Shown here in pieces: positions 1 through 7,723 of a DNA stretch of 64,000 bases (its first letter is position 1; each line of letters starts with the position of its first letter). Made by a program: the position numbers and the translations under genes. The stretch lies in NCBI RefSeq assembly GCF_019977755.1, contig NZ_AP025145.1:1612001-1676000 (forward strand), in the 5' to 3' direction. The notes under the pieces were generated by a model. It did not search any database, was not told the origin of the DNA, and saw only the letters and a list, made by a program, of their open reading frames with translations. This DNA comes from Vibrio penaeicida (GTDB lineage: Bacteria; Pseudomonadota; Gammaproteobacteria; Enterobacterales; Vibrionaceae).

Positions 1-311
1 TCCATTGGGGCTGGCACCAGTAGAGTATGCGTGTCTGGCAATGGTCCCAACGCGGTGATGTCATAGTCTTCACCGTTTCGATCTTTGCAATAAGCTCGCT
101 TGCCACGATAGTCAATCACGTATTCCCACTGTGTCCCTGTAAACCGGCAAGTTTTGCCAGCTTGTTGAGGTGGCGGTTTGATGTGGGTCGACATCGCTGG
201 CAACCCCGTATGGGCTTCAATAAGCATGTCACTCCCCCCTAGCAACGTGCCCAATTCACACAGGTGGTATACAGTTATCATTCGGTCTTGAGGCGAAAAT
301 TGAAACGCCAT
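1..311 (-). CDS. Tail fibre assembly protein (C-terminally cut by window edge)
   Basis: An open frame starts with ATG at 311 and runs off the left edge. The start overlaps the tail-fibre stop as TAATG, the usual coupling of a fibre gene and its chaperone. The visible ~103 residues begin MAFQFSPQDR and contain QWEYVIDYRG and AYCKDRNGED; the middle ETQWEYVxDxRG-like piece is typical of tail fibre assembly (Caudo_TAP-like) proteins that help the fibre fold and trimerise. Only part of the protein is visible, so family assignment rests on this piece and on position directly after the fibre gene. Confidence 0.65.
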   Translation of the reverse strand, partial: MAFQFSPQDRMITVYHLCELGTLLGGSDMLIEAHTGLPAMSTHIKPPPQQAGKTCRFTGTQWEYVIDYRGKRAYCKDRNGEDYDITALGPLPDTHTLLVPAPM

Positions 312-2893
312 TACGCCGCCCTCACTATGTACATAAAGGCAATATTTTTTACTCGAACTTCATTGGCAATAGGCACCTGACGTGACGCGTTAAAGTTGAC
401 GGTACCGCAATTATTACGGTCGGTATTACTTGGCGTCGCCCCCAGGTTGGGTGCATTGGAAGATTTAATAAACGCTCCATTGGCACTGCCGCTCCAACCG
501 AATGATTCACTGATACCAATGATGTTACCAGTTAAGTTCCTCATAGCATCCCCCTGTGACGAAAGAATAGCTCGACCAGCGTCCACACCCCGCCCATTGT
601 CCCAACCTTTAATGACATGCGCTCTCAAATCCGGAAGTTGTCCGCTTGGGTAAGCGCTGGCGAGGGATGGGTACGCATTTAAATCAAAAGTTTGTCCTCG
701 GCATTCCAGATAACCACTTGGAACAGTTGATAACGGAGATGGGCGCGGTACCCAAGCGGGACAAATATCGTCCAGTGCCGTTCGTAAATTGTTGGGACTG
801 TAGACGCGTTTTCTAGCACTGCCAGAGCCGTCATACACGTGTGTCCCCCACACACCGTCGTGTCCGAGTGCCGCTTTGGGGACGCCATTGTCACACCAAA
901 CGGCTTGGTGTCCCCCCGCCATGGTGCCACCAGTTGGGTTGTTGGTGTGTTTGTAGGCCAGCCCATACAAATTACCAAAATCCGCTCCGGTTGAGCTGTT
1001 GCGGTACGCCGCCCCCATGGACCAAATGTGGTCGGTTTTGGACGCATCGTAAACCCCGAATAGTCCCCGATTGCGAGCCGTTGAGACAAGGTCACCGCTG
1101 AACGAGTCGTTGGCAGCGGCACTTAAAAACCGATGATCGGACTCTGAACGACTGTAAGCGCCAACTTCTGCCGCCGTCGGTTTGATACGAGAATTGTAGC
1201 CACGTCGCCAGCCCGGAGCGTACCCAGAGCCGTGATCCACGTAAAGGTAGTCTGCATTCGCCACAGCCCCGCCCGTGGTCGTAGAGGGTGTGGTCACTCG
1301 GATCATGTAGTGGGCGGCACTGCCGAGCACTTCAATCACACAGCCAGCAAGGTGAATGTGTCCTAAGGCGCTCCCGAGATCGGTAATGCGCTTGTTATTG
1401 GCGTAGCTCCAAGAACATTTGGTGAACCAGTAGGGCGAATCAAAACACCCCTGCCCTTGTAGGTAGGTGACGAACTGCGCCGTTGTCCAATCGCCCGCCC
1501 CTGTGGTTAAGCTCGCGCTATAAGCACGACCAAATCCAGTGGCATCAATCCCATCCAGTCGTTGAGCATCGGAGGCTTTTTCCGCTTTTAATAAATACCG
1601 ATTGTCCGACGCTTGACGACCATAGAATTCATCGGTAAACGCCAGCGATTTGGTGCTCCAATTCGCCTGCCCAGCAGCGCGGGAGGTAGCAAATTGCAAT
1701 CGACTGGGGAAGGCATGACTCACAAATAAGGCGTGGTAATACTTAGCACCACCACGATGACCCCACGTGAGGTAGTCACAATAATCCGCATTTGGGGCAA
1801 ACGTTCCGGCACTGGTACTGTTGCAACGCAGTCCACCGTCCGCCGGTTTCCAGCTGGTGTCGGTATTTTGCGCTACAGCGACCGCAGGTCCTTGTTTCGG
1901 CAAATAGCGTTCATCATGATCATGGGCGACCACGACCCCTTTATCCTGCTTACCATCCAGAGCCAATCCCGTGGTGTACCTTACCCAATCTAGCCCGCTT
2001 TTTAGTGCGAATGGGGTGACCGCTTTATACTGAATGTCGCTGTCATAATCGTGGCTAAGAACCGTCGCCCCATATCGATTGGTCTTGGCTAATGTAAAGG
2101 TCCATTTGGTGTCCAACCCCGCCGATAGGGCTTTTTCCGACACCGCCAAATCGGTGCTGGCTCCATCAAAGCGTTGACTCAGGAAGGCACGAAATGCGCG
2201 CCAAAATTGCGGTAAACGAACGAATTTCGAAAACACCGCTTTCTGATCAATGTCGCTGTCCGTCGCGGCATTGTTTTTCAATTCAAACCGATCCACCGCG
2301 CCATCCAGCGCCACTTTAGCTTCCTGAGCCAGTCGCGCGCTGTCGGACGCCGCCGACGCTTGCGTTTGTGCACGTGTCGCCTGTTGAGTGGCAAGGGTTG
2401 ATTGCTCTGAGGCAAGATTTGCGTGCCCCAGCGCTCGATCCGCTTGTGTATGAGTTTGTTGCGCCCATACGGACACTTGATCGGCATGTTGCCCTACCGT
2501 ACCAAGACTCCGTTGCACCGTATCATGTTGACTCTGTACCTGAGACGACAAGCGTTGGATATTCGCCAGGTGCTGGCGCACTTCCAGCACGGATTCCGGT
2601 AATATGGGCGCAGTCAGTGCTAACGCCTGTTCAATGGTTAGCTCACCTGTCACGTCCGCGTTGAGGATTATCCTACCCAGATATTCAACATCGCGTCGCT
2701 GATTGACCTGAGCATACACATCGTACTCCCCCGTTTTCACGGAAAACTCATAGTACCCATGTTGGTCGGTCTTGATTTGCGTGCCGGAAAACACCAAGGC
2801 ATGCCCTGCATTTTGGCTGGATACCAACTCCACCACAGCATAAGCCAGCGTATGACCACCGGCGTCTGAGAGTGTGCCTTTAAAACGGATCAT
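311..2893 (-). CDS. Tail fibre protein with collar domain
   Basis: The product has 860 residues and should form the receptor-binding fibre. The first ~110 residues resemble the prophage tail-fibre N-terminal domain (Stf-like, beta-rich, with GYYEFSVKTGEYDVY). Residues ~110-210 are rich in Gln, Ala and Ser in heptad-like order and probably form a trimeric coiled coil. The middle carries repeated SESDHRFL/SDNRYLLK blocks, common in fibre shafts. Near residues 735-800 a tail-collar-like segment is visible (VPSGYLECRGQ, then LPDLRAHVIKGWD). It is coupled to the upstream gene by an ATGA overlap and to the assembly gene downstream. Confidence 0.88.
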   Translation of the reverse strand: MIRFKGTLSDAGGHTLAYAVVELVSSQNAGHALVFSGTQIKTDQHGYYEFSVKTGEYDVYAQVNQRRDVEYLGRIILNADVTGELTIEQALALTAPILPESVLEVRQHLANIQRLSSQVQSQHDTVQRSLGTVGQHADQVSVWAQQTHTQADRALGHANLASEQSTLATQQATRAQTQASAASDSARLAQEAKVALDGAVDRFELKNNAATDSDIDQKAVFSKFVRLPQFWRAFRAFLSQRFDGASTDLAVSEKALSAGLDTKWTFTLAKTNRYGATVLSHDYDSDIQYKAVTPFALKSGLDWVRYTTGLALDGKQDKGVVVAHDHDERYLPKQGPAVAVAQNTDTSWKPADGGLRCNSTSAGTFAPNADYCDYLTWGHRGGAKYYHALFVSHAFPSRLQFATSRAAGQANWSTKSLAFTDEFYGRQASDNRYLLKAEKASDAQRLDGIDATGFGRAYSASLTTGAGDWTTAQFVTYLQGQGCFDSPYWFTKCSWSYANNKRITDLGSALGHIHLAGCVIEVLGSAAHYMIRVTTPSTTTGGAVANADYLYVDHGSGYAPGWRRGYNSRIKPTAAEVGAYSRSESDHRFLSAAANDSFSGDLVSTARNRGLFGVYDASKTDHIWSMGAAYRNSSTGADFGNLYGLAYKHTNNPTGGTMAGGHQAVWCDNGVPKAALGHDGVWGTHVYDGSGSARKRVYSPNNLRTALDDICPAWVPRPSPLSTVPSGYLECRGQTFDLNAYPSLASAYPSGQLPDLRAHVIKGWDNGRGVDAGRAILSSQGDAMRNLTGNIIGISESFGWSGSANGAFIKSSNAPNLGATPSNTDRNNCGTVNFNASRQVPIANEVRVKNIAFMYIVRAA

Positions 2894-3525
2894 CTTGGCG
2901 TCTCACTCAAGCGGATCCGCTCATCGTCTGTTGTGTCGGTCTGGCTTTTGCCTGTTAATAGCAATTGGAACGACTGCAAGTGATGCAGGGCTTTATTGTG
3001 TTCACTCTCGTTCTGACCGTCTTTGGAATACGCCCGGTACATCATGAAATCAAACACCATCACCTCATAGATGACAGGCAGAGGAAAAGCCTCGGTTTCA
3101 CTCTGGATCCGAGTTTGACGAGCATACTCGTGCTCAACAGAGACTGGTACACTGGGCGTGGGAAACAAGAAATACGACAGGTCATCATGATCGTTGCGAG
3201 TCCAGTTGGTGGGCTGGGGATCTTTGAGCGTGCGCCAATTGGGGTAATTCTGATTCAGACGATACAGATCCACGTATTGCAGTGCGTAGCCATTCACGTG
3301 ATTAACAGACAGCAATTTGTACGCATTGACTGGCAACTGAACGCGTCCGGTATCGGCTAACACTTGAGTCGTGTCCGTCACGCGACCCAGATCGGGACGG
3401 AGCAAAAGTATCGAGGCAATGGCGTCGTTCAAATTGCTGATATGGGTGGGTTTACTCCATCTGGTATAGCGCTCATCCACCAATTCTCGGGATACGCGCC
3501 CAATCAGTTCAGACACAAGAGCCAT
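2890..3525 (-). CDS. Phage head-tail adaptor-like protein
   Basis: The product has 211 residues starting MALVSELIGRVSREL. I place the start at 3525 because that ATG overlaps the preceding gene's TGA (ATGA), although the frame is open upstream. The text (LNDAIASILLLRPDLG, then LPVNAYKLLSVN, then PNWRTLKDPQPTNW) resembles the DUF6682-type adaptor proteins of podoviruses, which sit between portal and tail. The position between capsid and fibre genes agrees. The family name is from memory and is moderately sure; the structural role is surer. Confidence 0.6.
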   Translation of the reverse strand: MALVSELIGRVSRELVDERYTRWSKPTHISNLNDAIASILLLRPDLGRVTDTTQVLADTGRVQLPVNAYKLLSVNHVNGYALQYVDLYRLNQNYPNWRTLKDPQPTNWTRNDHDDLSYFLFPTPSVPVSVEHEYARQTRIQSETEAFPLPVIYEVMVFDFMMYRAYSKDGQNESEHNKALHHLQSFQLLLTGKSQTDTTDDERIRLSETPR

Positions 3526-4115
3526 CAGTAAAACTCCCGTTGATGCCTGACGGGCGGCAATGAGAGCGAGGGATGATTCTCCAACCGCCAACGACGGGCT
3601 CGGCGCTTACCTTCGGTAAAAGCCTGTTCGTGAAACCTCACTCGTTCTAGATGGAGTGCACCGGGCACCGCATACAATCGGCTTGCCGCACCGTGACAAA
3701 TCGCTTCTTGCCAATCTTCCCACAAGGCAGCAGGAAAAAAGTGCGTGGTGAGTGCTGGCTCCACGGCGATCACCAGATGAACTCGCTTCCACGGCTGCAA
3801 TGCGTAAATCTGATCCAAACTGAGGACTTCATAATCACGCTCCGCCATTAATGGCTGACCGTCGGCACTGACGGAGATCAAACCGGCGGACTTAATGTCC
3901 CCTAATGTGCGGTGGTTGAGACCCGAACTTTCAATCAGGTTTAACGTGGTGCCCGCTCGCACCCAATCCAGCCCCCGTGTATGGACAATCACTTGACTGT
4001 CTCGACAAAATTCCGATGCCGAACGGATCAAGGCCACGTCCATGTCCGCATTGAGCGGAACGTCAGTCATGTGTCGGAGTACTGGGTAAAAATCCGAGAC
4101 AGGCACCATCTCCAT
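3525..4115 (-). CDS. Phage structural protein, unknown
   Basis: The product has 196 residues starting MEMVPVSDFYPVLRHM. No motif is recognised with certainty. The text has a predicted mixed alpha/beta character, with an N-terminal segment (DVALIRSASEFCRDSQVI) that resembles small connector proteins of podoviruses. The C-terminus is rich in Arg (GKRRARRWR), which could contact DNA or the capsid. It lies in the head-tail gene block, six bases after the preceding coiled-coil protein gene and coupled to the next gene by a four-base overlap. A connector role is an inference from position. Confidence 0.6.
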   Translation of the reverse strand: MEMVPVSDFYPVLRHMTDVPLNADMDVALIRSASEFCRDSQVIVHTRGLDWVRAGTTLNLIESSGLNHRTLGDIKSAGLISVSADGQPLMAERDYEVLSLDQIYALQPWKRVHLVIAVEPALTTHFFPAALWEDWQEAICHGAASRLYAVPGALHLERVRFHEQAFTEGKRRARRWRLENHPSLSLPPVRHQREFY

Positions 4116-4121
4116 CAGATG

Positions 4122-4544
4122 TTACCTTAGGGCATCCCGCACACGCTGCTTGTACTGCTCCGCTGTCTCTTTCCCCTCTTTCGGTGCGATAGCCAAATCT
4201 GCCGCTTCAATCAATGTGGCGATTCGACCGCAGGCTAACTTGCTCAGGTCGACGCTTTTTTCGTTGATCGTCACCACCATAGATTGTTCGGCTTGTTGCA
4301 CGTCACGTTGCGCCTGTTGCTCCACCGCCTCTTGTTCCCGCTTCGCTTGCTCACGCGCCATTCGTTGGATAGCCTCATCAACCGCATCGGCTTCCACAAA
4401 CACTTGGTCAAATCGAAGTAATATGGCGGCGTTTTCCGCCGGGACTTTGATGGCTTGAAATTGAGGGAACACCAAACGCGTTCCAGTGACCGTGTCACGC
4501 TTAACCGCTTTGGGGCCCACATACGCAATACTGACTTCGCTCAT
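4122..4544 (-). CDS. Small coiled-coil virion-associated protein
   Basis: The product has 140 residues. Residues ~1-55 look like a small beta domain (TGTRLVFPQFQAIKVP). Residues ~55-90 are a Glu/Gln/Arg-rich helix (RMAREQAKREQEAVEQQAQRD cut at 20 would continue), a likely coiled coil. The last part resembles an acidic helix. It sits between the presumed decoration protein and the connector genes. Function is unknown; a virion or morphogenesis role follows from position only. Confidence 0.6.
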   Translation of the reverse strand: MSEVSIAYVGPKAVKRDTVTGTRLVFPQFQAIKVPAENAAILLRFDQVFVEADAVDEAIQRMAREQAKREQEAVEQQAQRDVQQAEQSMVVTINEKSVDLSKLACGRIATLIEAADLAIAPKEGKETAEQYKQRVRDALR

Positions 4545-4563
4545 TGGTTCATCCTCTAGGTTG

Positions 4564-4941
4564 TCAATACCCGACTGCCACGTATTGTGGGGTCACCGCC
4601 AACTCACCATTGGCGACCCCACCCGTGATGGTGGCACGTAACACAGATTTGCGTTCGGTGTACGCTTCACACGGCAGTGTCTGCACGCCAGCCGTCGCAA
4701 CATCCACTTGCGAAAGCAGTGGCGTGTCTCCAAGCGCAAGATCCAATTTGACGTTCAGCCCCAAACCGGAACTTCGGATCTGAACCCCCATGACCTTGAT
4801 GCCAATGGGCACTTCAATCAAATCGACGACATCATTGACCGCGACATTCTGCAGTAAGGCACCGGCGAAGGCCACCGAGACATTACCGTGGGTGCCGACA
4901 TACATGCGATCGTGCATGGACGGCGCTGTGATGGTTGCCAT
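4564..4941 (-). CDS. Presumed head decoration / minor head protein
   Basis: The product has 125 residues and directly follows the capsid gene, where podoviruses often carry a small decoration or fibre-like head protein. The protein is rich in Val, Ala, Gly and Thr with few charges and should be beta-rich (for example VSVAFAGALLQNVAVNDVVD and YVAVGY at the end). No cysteine pattern or enzymatic motif is seen. The decoration role is an inference from size, composition and neighbours. Confidence 0.55.
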   Translation of the reverse strand: MATITAPSMHDRMYVGTHGNVSVAFAGALLQNVAVNDVVDLIEVPIGIKVMGVQIRSSGLGLNVKLDLALGDTPLLSQVDVATAGVQTLPCEAYTERKSVLRATITGGVANGELAVTPQYVAVGY

Positions 4942-4955
4942 GATCTTCTCCTTCT

Positions 4956-6170
4956 TTATCCACTTACTGCGGTATCGAGAGCAATAACGCCATGGTCATT
5001 GACTCGCCCTTGTTTGTCCGCAAAACGAATTTTCTTCAGCCCATTCATCCAACCGATGGTGATTTCAGTGCGGTTGCCCGCATCCACTTTCTCTTCATGA
5101 ATGGAAAACTGACTGCCGTGTTGCGTTTTCCCCCACGCCGTCGCGACGGCTTGCCCACCGATGAGCATGCCTCGATCAATGGTGGTGCCCGCCACTTTGT
5201 CCGAGACACTGGCGTGGTCGGTGTTATCCGACACTTTCACACGAGAACCTGCATTAAATCGTACGGGGATCCCTTTGTATTTGCGCACTAAGATGTTACC
5301 GCGCATCGCACATTCACCAGAGAAAACGGGGTGCTTGAAGTTCCTCGCGCGATTCAAGGCGTTCGCCGCCAGTTGCTGCCAATCTTTGTAAGTGGTGGTT
5401 TGCTTCCAATCGTGCCACTGCCTTGGCGTCACCATTAGCAGGTAAAACGGTTCATCCCCAGACAATTCATCCCCGTGGTATCGGATCGGCTGCAATGGAT
5501 GCGCCATTTCTTCCAGATACAAACACAGGTTGTCGACCGTGCCCAAACTGAACTGGTCAGCCTGATCCAACAGCTCAAATGCGGTGGCATCCCCCCCAAA
5601 GAAATGACGGTCATAGGTAGGCGGCATCAGATCATTGACCATGATTTCTCGAAATTCATCATGCCCCTCTAGCGGCACAATGACATCGTCATGGAGGTAA
5701 TCTCCTCTCGCACCCGCAAATTGAAACGTGGCAACCTGATCTTGCAGGTTATTGAAATAAGGTCCCAGCAGAGTTCTCGCGGTTTGACGCAGGTCGTGAA
5801 CCGTACGTTGCTGCGACATTTTACCGCCCGCATCCACTTGATGACGCCCTTGATTGATGCTGAGCTCAAAGCTGGTGAAATCCAGTGATTCACCTCGTCC
5901 AGCAATCTTGCGATCCCCCATGGTTGGGCGTTTGGACAAATTATGGACAATCTGCATGTCCACAGTGTCCCCTGCACTCTTGCTGAGATCGGTGACTCGG
6001 ACAATAGGGGCATGGGGAGAGGTTTGCCTCTCCCGTTTTTTCTTGTCGCCCTTGGCCCTTTTGGGTGACGCTTCGGTCAACATGTTGACAAAGCTTCGGT
6101 GACGCAGGCTCGCGGTATACAGCGCAACTTGCTGTATCTTTCGCGCCTGCTCCTTAGTGATGGTGGTCAT
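4956..6170 (-). CDS. Major capsid protein (N4 gp56/DUF4043 type)
   Basis: The product has 404 residues. It matches my memory of the DUF4043 / N4 gp56-like capsid family: an N-terminal VNMLTEASPKRAKGD-like stretch, VRVTDLSKSAGDTVDMQIVH, then GRGESLDFTSFELSINQGRH and the conserved capsid-fold ending with NAGSRVKVSD and EITIGWMNGLKKIRF. The start at 6170 (MTTITKEQ) is preferred over an ATG 15 bases upstream because GAGGA lies 12 bases before it. A terminator-like hairpin lies between this gene and the scaffold gene, which may set the capsid:scaffold ratio. Confidence 0.82.
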   Translation of the reverse strand: MTTITKEQARKIQQVALYTASLRHRSFVNMLTEASPKRAKGDKKKRERQTSPHAPIVRVTDLSKSAGDTVDMQIVHNLSKRPTMGDRKIAGRGESLDFTSFELSINQGRHQVDAGGKMSQQRTVHDLRQTARTLLGPYFNNLQDQVATFQFAGARGDYLHDDVIVPLEGHDEFREIMVNDLMPPTYDRHFFGGDATAFELLDQADQFSLGTVDNLCLYLEEMAHPLQPIRYHGDELSGDEPFYLLMVTPRQWHDWKQTTTYKDWQQLAANALNRARNFKHPVFSGECAMRGNILVRKYKGIPVRFNAGSRVKVSDNTDHASVSDKVAGTTIDRGMLIGGQAVATAWGKTQHGSQFSIHEEKVDAGNRTEITIGWMNGLKKIRFADKQGRVNDHGVIALDTAVSG

Positions 6171-6187
6171 GGTGCTCGTCCTCAAAC

Positions 6188-6217
6188 GAAAACACCCGCC
6201 AGAATGGGGCGGGTGCT
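6188..6217 (-). terminator. Rho-independent terminator between scaffold and capsid genes
   Basis: On the minus strand the stem GCACCCGCC / GGCGGGTGT is followed by TTTTCG. It lies inside the late operon, so it must be leaky, antiterminated, or a processing point. Confidence 0.6.
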
Positions 6218-6240
6218 TTGCGATTGGCGTCTACACGCCG

Positions 6241-7221
6241 TTACAAACTGGCGAGGAGATGCTCCATGTCTTCGTCACTCATTGCCCCCATCATCGCCAT
6301 CAGTTCGTCTTCATTGGCCGTCGCCATCCGCTCTCGAACAGAAGGTTCGTGAGTGGTGGGCGAGCCGACCTCACTGGGTGAGACGGGCAACGAATCTGAT
6401 ACGACAGACAGTTGCTCCTCGACATTGGCTTGAACGGATTGTTGAGAAGGACGTGGCGTCGACGGCGTGACAAACGCAGCATGAGTCTGACGCACGACCT
6501 CCTCAAAACGTTCCGTGAGCGGTTTATTCGCCCACTCAGGAGAGACACGCAATGCATCATCGATGTCGAGCGCCTTTTGCCATTGCTCTCCGCCTACCCG
6601 TTGCCATTGAGTCAGCTCCGCGTTCTGCGCAATGGCTTCCGATACAGGATCGGAGGCTTGTGCAGAATCCACTTTGCTGTCCACATGGTTGACTTTGGCA
6701 ACCAAGTGCCTCAGCACATACGCCAAATCGGGGTAGTCTTCGGTGAGCGCATCCAGCTGCTCATCTGAGATGTTGACCTTTTCCGGTAACTCATCTGGCG
6801 GGATCCCCAGCTTCTCCAACTGCTTATTTCTCAGTTCCAATCGCCGCTGGGTTTCCTCCCAATCCAGCTGTTGGCTCTGATACTCGTCCAGTTGAGCTTT
6901 CAACGCTTTGTTGGTTGCCCGCTCCTGCTCAAGGACGTGATAGGGAATAATATTTTTCCCATCTTTTGCCTCGATGGCATCGTGAGAGGGTAACGCCTGA
7001 GTGCGTGGCTCATCCTCGCCAGCAGATGCCGAGTCTGCTTGCTCACTGTCGACAGGGGGCGAAGGGTTGGGCTCACTTTGGTCGTCATTCGATGGTGGCT
7101 CAGATTTTGATAAGACGCCCTGTTCATCAGGTGCATCCGTCTCATGCTCAATCTTATCCAATATGGCGTCCAGTTCTTCAGGGGTTTGAGTATCGGTTAG
7201 ATCTAAATCGTCAATGTCCAT
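6241..7221 (-). CDS. Putative capsid scaffolding protein
   Basis: The product has 326 residues and is strongly acidic and helical. The N-terminus is Asp/Glu-rich (MDIDDLDLTDTQTPEELDAI), the centre (~80-125) is a predicted coiled coil (EQERATNKALKAQLDEYQ), and the C-terminus again forms acidic helices (DELMAMMGAMSDEDMEHLL). Length, low complexity, and location just before the capsid gene are typical of podovirus scaffolding proteins that guide procapsid assembly and then leave. No sequence motif proves this; the call rests on composition and order. An AGGAGAG ribosome-binding site precedes the ATG. Confidence 0.65.
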   Translation of the reverse strand: MDIDDLDLTDTQTPEELDAILDKIEHETDAPDEQGVLSKSEPPSNDDQSEPNPSPPVDSEQADSASAGEDEPRTQALPSHDAIEAKDGKNIIPYHVLEQERATNKALKAQLDEYQSQQLDWEETQRRLELRNKQLEKLGIPPDELPEKVNISDEQLDALTEDYPDLAYVLRHLVAKVNHVDSKVDSAQASDPVSEAIAQNAELTQWQRVGGEQWQKALDIDDALRVSPEWANKPLTERFEEVVRQTHAAFVTPSTPRPSQQSVQANVEEQLSVVSDSLPVSPSEVGSPTTHEPSVRERMATANEDELMAMMGAMSDEDMEHLLASL

Positions 7222-7249
7222 TGGGCTCTCCTATGGCAGACGTATCGCT

Positions 7250-7296
7250 GTCTGTGCGGCTAAAGTCACTGCGAGAATGACTTTAGCGGCGCAGAC
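7250..7296. other. Strong hairpin upstream of scaffold gene
   Basis: The arms GTCTGTGCGGCTAAAGTCA and TGACTTTAGCGGCGCAGAC are almost perfectly complementary, with a 9-base loop. It lies directly after the terminator at 7297-7325 and 29 bases before the scaffold start, so it would sit in the 5' leader of the scaffold mRNA. An RNA-processing or ribosome-access role is possible but not shown. Confidence 0.6.
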
Positions 7297-7325
7297 AAAA
7301 AAGGCCCCGAGGGGGATCGGGACCA
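7297..7325 (-). terminator. Rho-independent terminator of structured element 1
   Basis: On the minus strand: GGTCCCGATCCCCCTCGGGGCC followed by six T; stem GGTCCCGA/TCGGGGCC. It closes the structured element at 7346-7433 and resembles the terminator at 7535-7566 in sequence. Confidence 0.75.
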
Positions 7326-7345
7326 AGTACGACAGGATAAGGAAA

Positions 7346-7433
7346 CATCATGGTCTCTTAGGTAGCCTAAATACCAAACCACAAGCGCCTCACCTGGGAA
7401 GGAAGGTGAGGTGAAGTGGGATAGACCATGATG
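7346..7433 (-). ncRNA. Structured RNA-like element 1 (paralogue of 7583-7669)
   Basis: The region between portal and scaffold has no convincing ORF. On the minus strand the element opens with CATCATGGTCT and closes with AGACCATGATG, a perfect outer stem. Inside are a hairpin CCTCACCT/AGGTGAGG and a second TTAGG/CCTAA. About 20 bases later comes a strong terminator. The second copy 236 bases upstream has the same outer pairing, an inner hairpin at the same place, a shared GGTTTGG segment, and the same spacing to a similar terminator. Paired changes between copies argue for a selected RNA fold. Strand is inferred from the terminators. Function unknown; a small RNA or RNA-processing element of the late operon is possible. 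Confidence 0.5.
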
Positions 7434-7534
7434 ATAAAAATATAAATAACTTTTTACCCATTATCAACACTAAAATTGTGGTTATTGAGTGGCAGTACGA
7501 ACAAATAAAGGGGCAATGACAAAAAACACATAAA

Positions 7535-7566
7535 CAAAAAAGGTCCCGATAGGTTTCGGGACCAAG
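7535..7566 (-). terminator. Rho-independent terminator of structured element 2
   Basis: On the minus strand: GGTCCCGA-AACC-TATCGGGACC followed by six T, a near-perfect intrinsic terminator. It lies 157 bases after the portal stop codon and ends transcription of the element at 7583-7669 unless antiterminated. Confidence 0.8.
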
Positions 7567-7582
7567 AGATAGGATTAAGAAT

Positions 7583-7669
7583 CATCATGACCGTTATGTG
7601 GGTTGGTCGTCCATCCAAACCGCATACGCCTTACTTGAGTAGGCGTCAGAAGCAAGACCAGCCATGATG
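7583..7669 (-). ncRNA. Structured RNA-like element 2 (paralogue of 7346-7433)
   Basis: On the minus strand the element opens with CATCATGGC and closes with CATGATG. Inside are the hairpin ACGCCT/AGGCGT and a TTGG/CCAA pairing. The segment GCGGTTTGGA is shared with copy 1 (TGTGGTTTGGT). A strong terminator follows 17 bases later. It begins about 55 bases after the portal stop. The two copies differ at many positions but keep the same layout, so this looks like an old tandem duplication. No ORF with a ribosome-binding site is seen. Confidence 0.5.
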
Positions 7670-7723
7670 GATAAAATTTAACCAATCTCTGGGCGAATTT
7701 CAATACAAAATATGTGGTTAATG

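Noticed and set aside
396..653. Plus-strand frames opposite the phage structural genes (for example 396-653, 1733-2019, 7754-8548, 10288-10824).
   Set aside because: They are shadows of long minus-strand genes with clear domains; no ribosome-binding sites or family resemblance.
7346..7669. The two structured elements as tRNA genes.
   Set aside because: Cloverleaf-like pairing exists, but no T-loop (GGTTCGA), no anticodon stem of fixed length and no CCA context are found on either strand.
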